NCBI RefSeq assembly: GCF_000016425.1
Contig: NC_009380.1
Span: 2,546,144-2,610,143 of the forward strand
Length of the DNA stretch: 64,000 nt
Direction of reading: 5' to 3'
Source of the DNA: Salinispora tropica CNB-440
Lineage (GTDB): Bacteria; Actinomycetota; Actinomycetes; Mycobacteriales; Micromonosporaceae
Shown here: piece after piece, positions 26,552 through 34,377 of the stretch
How the letters are laid out: each line of letters begins with the position of its first letter
How positions within the stretch are numbered: the first letter of the stretch is position 1
The notes under the pieces: model-generated
The model's input: only the letters and a program-made list of their open reading frames with translations
Told to the model about the DNA's origin: nothing
The model's database searches: none
Translations under genes and position numbers: made by a program

Positions 26552-27109
26552 GTGAACATTCGTCCCACCCCCTTAGCCGGCGCGATCGTGATGCGACTGC
26601 TGGAGGAGTCCGATGTGGGGCCGCTGAGCGAGGCGTATCTTCTCAATCGTGCGTACCTCCAGCCGTGGGAGCCGCGGCGGACGGACGCCTTCTTCACGGT
26701 GGAGGGGCAGCGGAGTCGGGTTCAGGATCAGCTCCGACTCCTGGATTCAGGCCAGACCTTGCCCTGGGTGTTGGACGAGGGTGGTCGGGTTGTTGGGACG
26801 CTGACTCTGTCCAACGTCGCACTCGGACCGTTCCGCAGTGCCAATATCGGCTATTGGGTCGACCATGGATATGCCGGGCGGGGGCTCGCTTCTCAGGCTG
26901 TTCGGCATGCCTGCCGGCTTGCCGACGAGGTGGCCGACCTTCACCGGCTTGAGGCCGGCACCCTCGTGCGCAACATAGGAAGTCAGCGCGTTCTCACCAA
27001 AGCTGGGTTCACGCTGATCGGCACCGCGGTCAACTACCTGCATATCGACGGTGCCTGGCAGGACCACCTGATCTTCCAGCGCATCCTGAACGAACGTCGT
27101 CCGGGATGA
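26552..27109 (+). CDS. GNAT family N-acetyltransferase (RimJ/RimL-like)
   Basis: The 185-residue protein fits the RimJ/RimL branch of GNAT acetyltransferases: IVMRLLEESD start strand, NIGYWVDHGYAGRGLASQAVRHA (acetyl-CoA pyrophosphate loop around residues 100-122) and HRLEAGTLVRNIGSQRVLTKAGF. Such enzymes acetylate protein N-termini or amines. GTG 26552 is preferred over ATG 26540 because of the leaderless box. Confidence 0.88.
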   Translation: MNIRPTPLAGAIVMRLLEESDVGPLSEAYLLNRAYLQPWEPRRTDAFFTVEGQRSRVQDQLRLLDSGQTLPWVLDEGGRVVGTLTLSNVALGPFRSANIGYWVDHGYAGRGLASQAVRHACRLADEVADLHRLEAGTLVRNIGSQRVLTKAGFTLIGTAVNYLHIDGAWQDHLIFQRILNERRPG

Positions 27110-27226
27110 GGTCGCGTCCGGGAACGTCCGACCGCTGGGAGGCCGTCGGCGACCAGGATGCCTAAAGTTGTCTCCACCCACGGTGATCCTGGTCGTTCTT
27201 CAAACGGTGAATACGCGATAGACCGT

Positions 27227-28486
27227 CTACCCGACCGGCCGGTCGGACGGGCCAGGACGGGTGTAGCGGAGGAACAGGTTGCCCTGCTCGTCGAGGAGGG
27301 ACCGGTGCAGCTGCCACCGCCCGTCCGCGGGCTGCCCCGCCGGACCGGCGGTGATCCGCGGGCCGGCCACCGCCAACAGCTGCGGGGCGATCGTCATGCA
27401 GATCTCGTCGAGCAGGTCCGCGTGGGCCAGCTGGCCGGCCAGCGAGGGGCCACCTTCGCAGACGATACGTCGGTGCCCCCGCTGTCGAAGCGTCTGGATC
27501 GCCTGGTGGAGGTCGACGTCGTGCTCGCCGGCAACCAGGAGTTCCGCGGCTTCGGCTACCGCCGTCCCGCGCTCGGCCGCCGCGGCGGCGGGGACGATCA
27601 GGATCGGCCGTGGGTGGGTATGACCTGCGGCGCTGTGCTGGAACAACGGGCCGCTCAGGTCGAGATCGAGACTGCGGGTGACAACCGCGACGGCCGGATA
27701 GGGCGGTAGGCCGTTGGCCCGTCGACGGGCGATCTCGGGAGCCGACAGGGCGGTCTGCCCGTACTGCTCGGCCCGGATCGTGCCCGCCCCCAGCAGCAGC
27801 AGGTCGGCCTCTCGTTTGATCAGGCGATAGACCCGCTGGTCGCCGCTGCTCGTCAGCGCGGCACTGGAGCCGTTCACCGCGGCGAGACCATCGATGCTCG
27901 ACACCGTCACGAGGCGTACGTGGCCCCGGTTGTGGGCCGGCGGTGCGTAGCGTTCGTGGAGTTCGTCCTCGTCCAGGTCGACCAGCCCGGCGGTGGGCCA
28001 CATGTCGCGGATCCGAGAACCCGCAGCGGGAGGTGGCGGGCCCGCCAGCCGCCAGACCAACTCGGCGAGCCGTTCGGTGAGGCGGTCGGGCGGGCGGGTT
28101 CCGGCCGCGACGTCCGTGCCGCTGGTGCGGCGGCGTTCGGGACCGTGCCGTTGGCCACGCACCAGGTACTCCAGGCCGCTGCGGTCCATGGCGTAGCCGA
28201 TGTGCTGGCCGTCAATCTCACCCGAGACGGCGACCGCGTCAACACCGAGGTCCCGCTGCGTGTTGACGATGCCACGATGACGGTGGCACTGGTCGATCCA
28301 GTGTGCCAGGAGGTCGAGTGGGGTGTGCCCGTCGACGCCACGGGCGAGTATGGCGGGCACGGTCGGTTTCGGCGGCCGATGGCTGATCGTGAGCAGCGTC
28401 GGTGGGCCTCCCCAGCGCCAGGTGGCGCTGAGTTCCTCCAAAACCGACAAGATCGAACTGCTCGTGTCCCGGTGAGCTGATGTCAT
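27227..28486 (-). CDS. RibD C-terminal-type reductase with unassigned N-terminal region
   Basis: The C-terminal ~255 residues are a RibD_C/pyrimidine reductase domain, a dihydrofolate-reductase-like fold (VRLVTVSSIDGLAAVNG, LLLLGAGTIRAEQYG, RIVCEGGPSLAGQL). Related proteins reduce deaminated pyrimidine intermediates of riboflavin synthesis or similar compounds. The frame continues upstream to ATG 28486 and adds ~160 residues that I do not recognise (it includes GVDAVAVSGEIDGQHIGY). An alternative start at ATG 28003 would give only the reductase domain, a length common for this family. No strong ribosome-binding site decides between them. Confidence 0.7.
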   Translation of the reverse strand: MTSAHRDTSSSILSVLEELSATWRWGGPPTLLTISHRPPKPTVPAILARGVDGHTPLDLLAHWIDQCHRHRGIVNTQRDLGVDAVAVSGEIDGQHIGYAMDRSGLEYLVRGQRHGPERRRTSGTDVAAGTRPPDRLTERLAELVWRLAGPPPPAAGSRIRDMWPTAGLVDLDEDELHERYAPPAHNRGHVRLVTVSSIDGLAAVNGSSAALTSSGDQRVYRLIKREADLLLLGAGTIRAEQYGQTALSAPEIARRRANGLPPYPAVAVVTRSLDLDLSGPLFQHSAAGHTHPRPILIVPAAAAAERGTAVAEAAELLVAGEHDVDLHQAIQTLRQRGHRRIVCEGGPSLAGQLAHADLLDEICMTIAPQLLAVAGPRITAGPAGQPADGRWQLHRSLLDEQGNLFLRYTRPGPSDRPVG

Positions 28487-28513
28487 GCCTGACCGTTTCC
28501 CGTCGGTGGTGGA

Positions 28514-28537
28514 GTGCTGGTCCGGTCCGACCAGCAC
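28514..28537. terminator. 9-bp hairpin downstream of membrane protein gene
   Basis: GTGCTGGTC and GACCAGCAC flank a 6-base loop. It lies just past the stop of the minus-strand membrane protein gene and before the RibD-type gene. Confidence 0.6.
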
Positions 28538-28559
28538 CAGAGCTGTACCGGTTGACGAC

Positions 28560-29129
28560 TCACCCGGTTGGGCCCATGGCGTTGTCGGGGCGGCGCGGTT
28601 CCCGCTTGGGAAACACCGTGTACGCGAGCGGCCCGAAGACGAGCCAGGCCGCCATCGCCAGGCTGAGTCGCCCGATCCACTCCCAGAGCTCCTGGGTCCG
28701 ATCGGCGTCACCGACGAAGGCGATGCCACCGAGCAGAAGAGCGCAGGCCACGGCCCAGCCGAGCAGGCCCCGGGCCCAGTCGCGCCACTCGTGCCGGGCA
28801 CGCGCCAGTCCGTACCGTGGTGGCCGAACCGGTGGCGGCCCGCCAGCGAAGCGGTGCGCGAAGCGCACGTCAGCCCAGCGAACCATGCGGTGGCCGAACG
28901 CCACCGTGAAACCGAGGTACGCCGCGGCGAGGCCGTGCGCGGCCGTGGCCTCGCCGCCACGGCGGAGGTCGATCGTCGTGGCGGCGAGCAGGACAAGGTC
29001 GACCGCCGGGACCGCCATGAGCAGGGCGGCGCCGACGCGGGGAAGGCGAAGCGGGTATCGGGCCACTAGCCCGGCCGCGATGAGCAGCCAGAAGGCCACC
29101 TCGCAGGCGACGATCAACGCGACAAGCAC
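28560..29129 (-). CDS. Polytopic membrane protein, unknown function
   Basis: The 189-residue product has about five hydrophobic segments: residues ~2-20, ~30-50, ~65-80, ~125-145 and ~152-172. Between them are Arg-rich cytoplasmic loops (ARARHEWRDWARG). I do not recognise a named family. GTG 29129 has a GAGGGGG ribosome-binding site 6 bases upstream. It shares a 70-base intergenic region with a divergent TetR regulator, so it is the probable target of that repressor. Confidence 0.75.
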   Translation of the reverse strand: MLVALIVACEVAFWLLIAAGLVARYPLRLPRVGAALLMAVPAVDLVLLAATTIDLRRGGEATAAHGLAAAYLGFTVAFGHRMVRWADVRFAHRFAGGPPPVRPPRYGLARARHEWRDWARGLLGWAVACALLLGGIAFVGDADRTQELWEWIGRLSLAMAAWLVFGPLAYTVFPKREPRRPDNAMGPTG

Positions 29130-29143
29130 CCAGGCCCCCTCTT

Positions 29144-29170
29144 TTAGTACGCTGTACGATTACCGTAGCA
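29144..29170. promoter_or_regulatory. Probable TetR operator between divergent genes
   Basis: The interval holds GTAC-GCT-GTAC and a wider TACG...CGTA dyad centred near 29157. It lies between the starts of the membrane protein (29129, minus) and the TetR gene (29200, plus). Confidence 0.4.
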
Positions 29171-29199
29171 GGGGGACGCCATCGACCGCCGGAGGAGCC

Positions 29200-29817
29200 G
29201 TGCCGAAGATCGTCGACCACGACGCGCGCCGCGCCGAACTGGCCGAGGCGATGTGGCGCGTCGTCTACCGGGATGGCGTCGCCGCGGCCACGGTGCGTAG
29301 CATCGCTGCCGAGGCCGGCTGGTCACCCAGTGCGCTGCGGCACTACTTTGCCACCCAGGCTGACCTGTTGGTCCTGGCCATGGAGCATGTGATAGCCAAG
29401 GCGACCGAACGCTTCGCCGCGGAGAGCTGGACCGGGCCGCCCCGCGAGGTCGCTCAGCAGGCCCTGGAGGAGTTCCTGCCGCTGGATCGACAGCGTCGCA
29501 GAGCGGCGGAGGTGTGGCTGTGGCTGACCTCGCATGCCCAGGTTGACGCGGCGGCCCAGGTACGGCTCAGAGAGGCCGACGACGGGGTGCGGCGGGTGGT
29601 CGACGTTGCTGTCGAGGCACTCGCGGCGGCCGGGCTGGTGGCTCGGGGCGCTGATCTCGGCGCGGAGAAGGCCCGACTGCACGCCCTGCTCGACGGGCTC
29701 ACCCTCCACGCGCTGGTGCGCACCGAACTCATGCCGCCCCACCGTGTCCGCGCGTTGCTCGCCGGGCATCTCGACAGCCTGGCGAGCTCTCCCCGGGGTG
29801 ACGACGCGACACCGTAG
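29200..29817 (+). CDS. TetR family transcriptional regulator
   Basis: This 205-residue repressor has an N-terminal HTH at residues ~10-55 (MWRVVYRDGVAAATVRSIAAE...SALRHYFATQADLL) and a helical ligand-binding domain with LWLWLTSHAQ-type segments. GTG 29200 is preceded by a GGAGGAG ribosome-binding site. The much longer open frame to 28480 is non-coding in its first part, since it overlaps the membrane protein on the other strand. The divergent neighbour is the probable regulated gene. Confidence 0.9.
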   Translation: MPKIVDHDARRAELAEAMWRVVYRDGVAAATVRSIAAEAGWSPSALRHYFATQADLLVLAMEHVIAKATERFAAESWTGPPREVAQQALEEFLPLDRQRRRAAEVWLWLTSHAQVDAAAQVRLREADDGVRRVVDVAVEALAAAGLVARGADLGAEKARLHALLDGLTLHALVRTELMPPHRVRALLAGHLDSLASSPRGDDATP

Positions 29818-29842
29818 CCCGATCACCGGAGACGGGAGTCCG

Positions 29843-30319
29843 TCACGTTTCGGGGTCTGCTGTCTCCCGGAGTGCGCTTCGTTCCAGGGACAGGACGTGG
29901 TCCAGGATGGCGTCGAGGTTGGCCCGGTTGGCTTCGGACAGGCCCCGCGCCTTGAGTGCCACGGCCCGGACGCCAGGGGTCTGCAGCGCCTCGTTGAGGT
30001 CGCGTAACTCCTGGAGCCGCCGTAATTCAGCGTCGATACCGCCGGTGTCGCCGCTGAGAAAGTACGCGGCGGGAACACCGAAGAACGCGGCCAGCGCCTC
30101 CATGTGCTGTTTGGTCGGGTTCGTTCGCTTCCCGGTGCGCAGCGCGTGGAGGTAGCTGGCGGAGACATCCCCGCCCGTGTGCCGTACGGCCTCGGCCACC
30201 TCCCGGTCGGTGTAGGGCTTGCTGCGACCGGCGGGCAGCTTGTGTTGGTACAGGAAGGTGAGTTTGTCGGCCAGGGACCGGTCGGTGTCGCCCCGCCTCC
30301 GAGCGGTGTCGTCGGTCAT
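29843..30319 (-). CDS. XRE-type helix-turn-helix regulator
   Basis: The 158-residue protein carries an XRE-like HTH at residues ~15-80 (YTDREVAEAVRHTGGDVSAS...ALRTGKRTNPTKQHMEALAAFFG). A short helical C-terminal region follows, of the kind seen in actinobacterial EspR-like and plasmid-type regulators. ATG 30319 has a GGAGGTG ribosome-binding site 6 bases upstream; residues in the longer frame to 30367 are less likely. The upstream region holds several inverted repeats that look like its operators. Confidence 0.85.
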   Translation of the reverse strand: MTDDTARRRGDTDRSLADKLTFLYQHKLPAGRSKPYTDREVAEAVRHTGGDVSASYLHALRTGKRTNPTKQHMEALAAFFGVPAAYFLSGDTGGIDAELRRLQELRDLNEALQTPGVRAVALKARGLSEANRANLDAILDHVLSLERSALRETADPET

Positions 30320-30370
30320 GGGGGCACCTCCAGGTCCGTCTACTGAGGCACGTAACGCGAGCGTCATCGA

Positions 30371-30471
30371 TTGTCACCAGTTGACAACACTCCGTACGCA
30401 ATGGCTATCCTCGTGCCTGTCCACTCATGTGGACAGGCGCATGGTAAGTGACAACTGATGTAGATTGTCAG
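30371..30471. promoter_or_regulatory. Operator cluster upstream of XRE regulator
   Basis: Three dyads lie within 100 bases: TTGTCA-N4-TTGACAA (30371-30387), CTGTCCAC-TCAT-GTGGACAG (30417-30436, perfect 8-bp arms) and TGACAA-N10-TTGTCA (30449-30470). The first and third share the half-site TTGTCA, as expected for one regulator binding twice. Confidence 0.5.
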
Positions 30472-31111
30472 CTTTCCGTCCAGCGGCGGTCCGCGCCAAG
30501 CATCGGAGGCCCCTCGGCCGACAACCGATTGACGGGCCCGTTGGAAGCTGGTCCCCGCGCCTGGTCAGCGATGGGATCGTGACGGTAACGGGGGACTGAC
30601 CCGCGCCTACCCAGGCGCGGGTCGTGCCGCACCGACTCACGCTGCCCAGGATGGGCGCCCGTGGTCCTGGCCCCACAGCGCCATCCTCGCCGCCACCGAC
30701 AGTCGCGGGAGCCGTCCCCGCGTACCGGATCGTCCTCGACGGACTGCCCGAGATTCACACCCGGGTGGTCGCTTCGCGGGACCTGCTGATGGCTGCCGTC
30801 AAAGGTGATCCACAGGTGCGCCTCGACGGTGTGGTGAACGGCGACCTCACCGTGACGTCGTCGCGTCAGGGGACGCCGAGAGCGGTCCCCACCGACATCA
30901 CCGGTGCGCCGGTGGTGATCAGTGTCCGCACCTCAAACTCGCCGATGATCAGCGGCGTCTCGGCGATCCCGCGTGGGAGTACCTGACTACCGCTCAGAAG
31001 CTGGTAGCGCAGCTACCGGACGACGATTACGGCAGCATGATCCGCAGTGGCCTCGAGAACGTCTCTACGGCCTTGGCGGCCGGTTCGACCCAGCGCCTCG
31101 ACTCCCATCCG
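30472..31111 (+). other. 640-bp interval, possible gene remnant
   Basis: No intact gene is convincing. A plus-strand frame at 30624-30986 has a plausible inner part (RIVLDGLPEIHTRVVASRDL near 30716-30775). In a different frame, bases ~30955-31095 read like protein (DPAWEYLTTAQKLVAQLPDD followed by a helical segment). Together they may be the frameshifted remnant of one gene. I cannot name the family. Confidence 0.3.
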
Positions 31112-32071
31112 TCATCGCCGTCGCCCGGCGCCTTCACGCACTGTCAACTGTCGCCGCACCCACGGCAGCAATGCGTCGGCCTGGGCCCGCTGGAACGCGC
31201 GGAGCGTTGGTAGCCCGGGTGGCGATGGTTGGCGTGCGGCGTCTAGGAAGTACCCGGCGTAGCCGGTTAGTACGTCGATGAGTAAGTCTTCGGGTGTCGC
31301 GGTGTCCCGCGCCAGATGCTTCACGAGTTGATCAATGTCGACACCGCCGTGCAGTAGCAGGTTGACGCACAGCAGCAAGCGGTCCAGCCATGCCGGCCCG
31401 CGACAGGCATGCGGCCAGTCGACTATGGCCACGGTACCGTCGGCGCGGAGCAACAGGTTGTCCGCCCGCAGGTCGGCATGCACCAACGTCTGGCCCTCCA
31501 GCCCGGCCAGCGCCCGATCGGCGGCTGCCTGCAACATCGGCAGCCGCGCTGCCACCCATGAGTCAAGCATCGGCGGGCGGTTCGTCGCGAGTTGCCGCCA
31601 GCCGGCGAGGTCCGGGCCGCACTGCTGGAGGGCGGTGGGCACGGGCAGGTGGCATGGGCTTGTTACCCGGGCCAGGTCAGCGAGCGTAGCGAACACTGTC
31701 GACACCTCGCCTGGGCTCCACGGCGTACTCGGATGGCGGCCTTCGACGTCTTCGAATACCAGTGCGATCCACTCGCCGTCGTCGTGGCACGCCAGCAGCC
31801 GTGGTGCGGGGACTTCGCATGGAATCGCCGCGGCGACCCGTGCCTCCACGCGGTGCAACGCCACCGCTGTCTCGTTGAGGCCACAACCGACCGCCTTGAC
31901 GAAGGCCCGTCGCCCGTCCGTCGTGACCACCCGGTCAGCGGTGCCGGGGGAGAACCCGCCGGGTTGTGACACCGCGGCCACGACAGGTGAGCCCACACCA
32001 CGCTCGACAGCCCCGCGTACCGCCGATGGCAGGTCGACCCAGCCGATGCGTGCCCCTGTGGCGCTGACCAT
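31112..32071 (-). CDS. Aminoglycoside phosphotransferase (APH)-family kinase
   Basis: The 319-residue protein has an eukaryotic-kinase-like APH fold: the catalytic HADLRADNLLL loop (HxDxxxxN) near residues 196-206 and the metal-binding IVDW near 215. APH-family kinases include antibiotic resistance enzymes, but most chromosomal ones act on unknown small molecules. A perfect 9-bp dyad starts 3 bases before the ATG, so transcription is probably tightly controlled. No ribosome-binding site is obvious. Confidence 0.87.
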   Translation of the reverse strand: MVSATGARIGWVDLPSAVRGAVERGVGSPVVAAVSQPGGFSPGTADRVVTTDGRRAFVKAVGCGLNETAVALHRVEARVAAAIPCEVPAPRLLACHDDGEWIALVFEDVEGRHPSTPWSPGEVSTVFATLADLARVTSPCHLPVPTALQQCGPDLAGWRQLATNRPPMLDSWVAARLPMLQAAADRALAGLEGQTLVHADLRADNLLLRADGTVAIVDWPHACRGPAWLDRLLLCVNLLLHGGVDIDQLVKHLARDTATPEDLLIDVLTGYAGYFLDAARQPSPPGLPTLRAFQRAQADALLPWVRRQLTVREGAGRRR

Positions 32072-32074
32072 CCT

Positions 32075-32093
32075 GACAGCTTGTCAAGCTGTC
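32075..32093. promoter_or_regulatory. 19-base palindromic operator at APH gene start
   Basis: GACAGCTTGTCAAGCTGTC is a perfect dyad with 9-base arms around one central base. It ends 3 bases from the ATG of the minus-strand APH-like gene. A repressor bound here would block transcription or translation start. No dedicated regulator gene is adjacent. Confidence 0.55.
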
Positions 32094-32229
32094 GGCCTGG
32101 TCGCACGCGCGTTTCGATGCCCTCGCGCGATCGCGCACCAGGCCTTCTGATGTCCGCGGGCTGGTTGCGTGGGCCGCAGCCAGGGTCCCGATGAGCGGGC
32201 AGGCCGCAGGCGGGTTGGGCTCGAGGGTC

Positions 32230-32277
32230 ATCTTTGTTATAGACAGGTCACTATACAGTTAAGTATATTAACAAAGC
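32230..32277. promoter_or_regulatory. AT-rich palindromic promoter region of the cellulase gene
   Basis: This is a sharply AT-rich island in a high-GC region. Its ends form the dyad CTTTGTTA...TAACAAAG, and inside lies TTAA-GTATA-TTAA. It is 70 bases before the cellulase ATG and is the likely promoter/operator. Confidence 0.5.
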
Positions 32278-32348
32278 GTGCCACGTGGAGTCCCTGTCCC
32301 GACACCAGCCGCGGCCGAGCTGGTCGGGCGATGTCTCTAGGAGGACCG

Positions 32349-33737
32349 ATGAAGCTGGGCATGAGGACTGTGGCCCTGGCGGGCGTCCTCGCGGTGGTGG
32401 CCGCGGGGGCCCTGGTGGCCAGCGCCACCGCGACCGCGGCGGCCGCACCGGCCGCGACGTTCGTCAAGGTTTCCGACTGGGGTAGTGGCTGGGAAGGCCG
32501 ATACACCATCACCAACGGGGGAAGCAGCACCCTGAACTCCTGGCAGGTCGAGTTCGACCTACCGGCGGGCACGAGCGTCGGCTCGTACTGGAACGCGTTG
32601 ATGGACCGCGACGGACAGCGCTACCGCTTCACCAACCAGCACTGGAACGGCACGATCGCACCGGGCTCCTCGGTGACGTTCGGCTTCCTCGGCGCCGGCC
32701 CGGGCAGCCCGAGCGGTTGCCAGCTCGACGGCCAGCCGTGCGAGCCGACAGCTCCTCCGACGACCAGCCCACCCCCACCACCACCGACCACCGCGCCTCC
32801 CGGTAGCACACCGGTTGCGGCGAACGGGCAACTGCGGGTCTGTGGTGAGCAGCTGTGTAACGAGAACGGCAAGCCGATCCAACTGCGCGGCATGAGCACG
32901 CACGGTCTTCAGTGGTACGCCAACTGCGCGACCAGCGCCTCGCTCGACGTCCTCGCCCAGCAGTGGGGCGCCGACGTCCTGCGGATCTCGATGTACATCC
33001 AGGAAGGCGGCTACGAGACCGACCCGCGTGGCTTCACCGATCTTGTCCATGATTACATCGAGATGGCCACCGCTCGCGGTCTCTACGCGATCGTTGACTG
33101 GCACATGCTCACGCCGGGAGATCCGAACGACAACCTGTCGCGCGCGCAGACCTTCTTCGCCGAGATCGCCGACCGCCACCGGGACAAGGTGAACGTGCTC
33201 TACGAGATCGCGAACGAGCCGAACGGTGTCAACTGGAGCGCGGTCAAGAGCTACGCCGACCAGGTCATCCCGGTCATCCGGGAACGGGACCCGGAGTCCG
33301 TGGTGCTCGTCGGCACCCCCGACTGGTCGTCGCTCGGTGTCTCCGGAAGTGGCGGCGGCGTTGACGCCATCACCGCCAACCCGGTGTCGGCAAGCAACCT
33401 CATGTACGTCTTCCACTTCTACGCGGCCTCGCACGGCGACCTGTACTACAACACCCTGGCGGCGGCGGCTGACCGAATCCCGATCTTCGTGACCGAGTTC
33501 GGCACCCAGCAGTACACCGGTGACGGTCCGAACGACTTCACCATGTCCCAGCGTTACCTCGACCTGATGGCGAGCAAGAAGATCAGTTGGGTCAACTGGA
33601 ACTACTCCGACGATTTCCGCTCCGGCGCGGTCTTCACCACAGGAACGTGCGCCAGCGGCGACTTCGGCGGTACGGGCCCGCTCAAGCCGGCCGGTAGCTG
33701 GATTCGCGACCGCATGCGTACCGCTGACGACTTCTGA
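32349..33737 (+). CDS. Secreted cellulase: CBM2 + GH5 endoglucanase
   Basis: This is a secreted beta-1,4-glucanase. Residues 1-~35 are a signal peptide ending in an Ala-rich cleavage region. Residues ~36-130 are a CBM2 cellulose-binding module (VSDWGSGWEGRYTITNG, NSWQVEFDLP, GFLGAG). A Pro/Thr linker follows to ~155, then a GH5 catalytic domain to 462. The acid/base is Glu290 in IANEPNG and the nucleophile Glu383 in FVTEFGT. ATG 32349 follows an AGGAGG ribosome-binding site. The N-terminal placement of CBM2 is less common than the C-terminal one. Confidence 0.94.
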   Translation: MKLGMRTVALAGVLAVVAAGALVASATATAAAAPAATFVKVSDWGSGWEGRYTITNGGSSTLNSWQVEFDLPAGTSVGSYWNALMDRDGQRYRFTNQHWNGTIAPGSSVTFGFLGAGPGSPSGCQLDGQPCEPTAPPTTSPPPPPPTTAPPGSTPVAANGQLRVCGEQLCNENGKPIQLRGMSTHGLQWYANCATSASLDVLAQQWGADVLRISMYIQEGGYETDPRGFTDLVHDYIEMATARGLYAIVDWHMLTPGDPNDNLSRAQTFFAEIADRHRDKVNVLYEIANEPNGVNWSAVKSYADQVIPVIRERDPESVVLVGTPDWSSLGVSGSGGGVDAITANPVSASNLMYVFHFYAASHGDLYYNTLAAAADRIPIFVTEFGTQQYTGDGPNDFTMSQRYLDLMASKKISWVNWNYSDDFRSGAVFTTGTCASGDFGGTGPLKPAGSWIRDRMRTADDF

Positions 33738-33757
33738 CCGCCCCCGCCACCCGGATA

Positions 33758-33798
33758 GGTCCGCCACCCCGGTCGCGTACTCGCCGGGGCGGCGGACC
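33758..33798. terminator. Hairpin terminator after the cellulase gene
   Basis: GGTCCGCC-a-CCCCGG pairs with CCGGGG-c-GGCGGACC around an 11-base loop; one internal mismatch. It starts 20 bases after the stop codon. Confidence 0.7.
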
Positions 33799-33911
33799 GG
33801 GCCGGAGGCCGTTGCGGGCCGCCCGACCGAGACTGTCCGGTGCTGGCCGTCGGTCGCGAGGGTGGCCTCGCAGCGCCAGGGGCGCAGATGGGCTCGGGAA
33901 CGGGCCCGAAC

Positions 33912-34304
33912 TCAGCCGGTCGGCGGTTTGTCCGCGCCCGCGGCCTCGGCCGCGTCGGCCTCCTCCTTGGTGTGGTGCACGGCTTGGTCGGCGTGCTCCG
34001 GCGGGGCGTAAATCGTGTAGAGCACCAGCGGGTTCGGTCCGGTATTGACGATGTTGTGCCTCGTACCCGCGGGTACGACCACCTGGCTGCTCCGGGCGAT
34101 ATCGCGCCTTTCCCCGGCGACCAGCGCCGCACCAACACCGCTGACAAAGGTCAGGATCTGGTCGGTGTTCTCGTGGACCTCGTCGCCGATCTCACCTCCC
34201 GGCGGGATCGTCATGACCACCAGTTGGAGGTACTTGCCGGTCCACAACACCCGACGGAAGTCCGGGCTCTTCTCAGCCTCGGTAACGATTGTGTAGTGCT
34301 CCAT
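33912..34304 (-). CDS. Cupin domain protein
   Basis: This is a single-domain cupin of 130 residues. Cupin motif 1 is around residues 35-55 (PGGEIGDEVHENTDQIL), where only part of the usual metal-binding His/Glu set is present, and motif 2 is around PAGTRHNIVNTG. The C-terminal tail (residues ~105-130) is Ala/Glu-rich. Similar small cupins occur widely with no fixed function. TATGGG lies 6-7 bases before ATG 34304. It is separated from the upstream SDR gene by a strong terminator, so it is probably transcribed alone. Confidence 0.85.
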   Translation of the reverse strand: MEHYTIVTEAEKSPDFRRVLWTGKYLQLVVMTIPPGGEIGDEVHENTDQILTFVSGVGAALVAGERRDIARSSQVVVPAGTRHNIVNTGPNPLVLYTIYAPPEHADQAVHHTKEEADAAEAAGADKPPTG

Positions 34305-34325
34305 TCCCCGCCCATACCCGTCCCG

Positions 34326-34366
34326 GCCGGGCACCATGCCGCCGCCGCGGCGGCATGGTGCCCGGC
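34326..34366. terminator. Perfect 19-bp hairpin after the SDR gene
   Basis: Arms 34326-34344 and 34348-34366 are perfectly complementary with a 3-base loop. It lies 11 bases past the SDR stop and would end the TetR-SDR transcript. Confidence 0.8.
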
Positions 34367-34377
34367 TGCGGCGTCGG

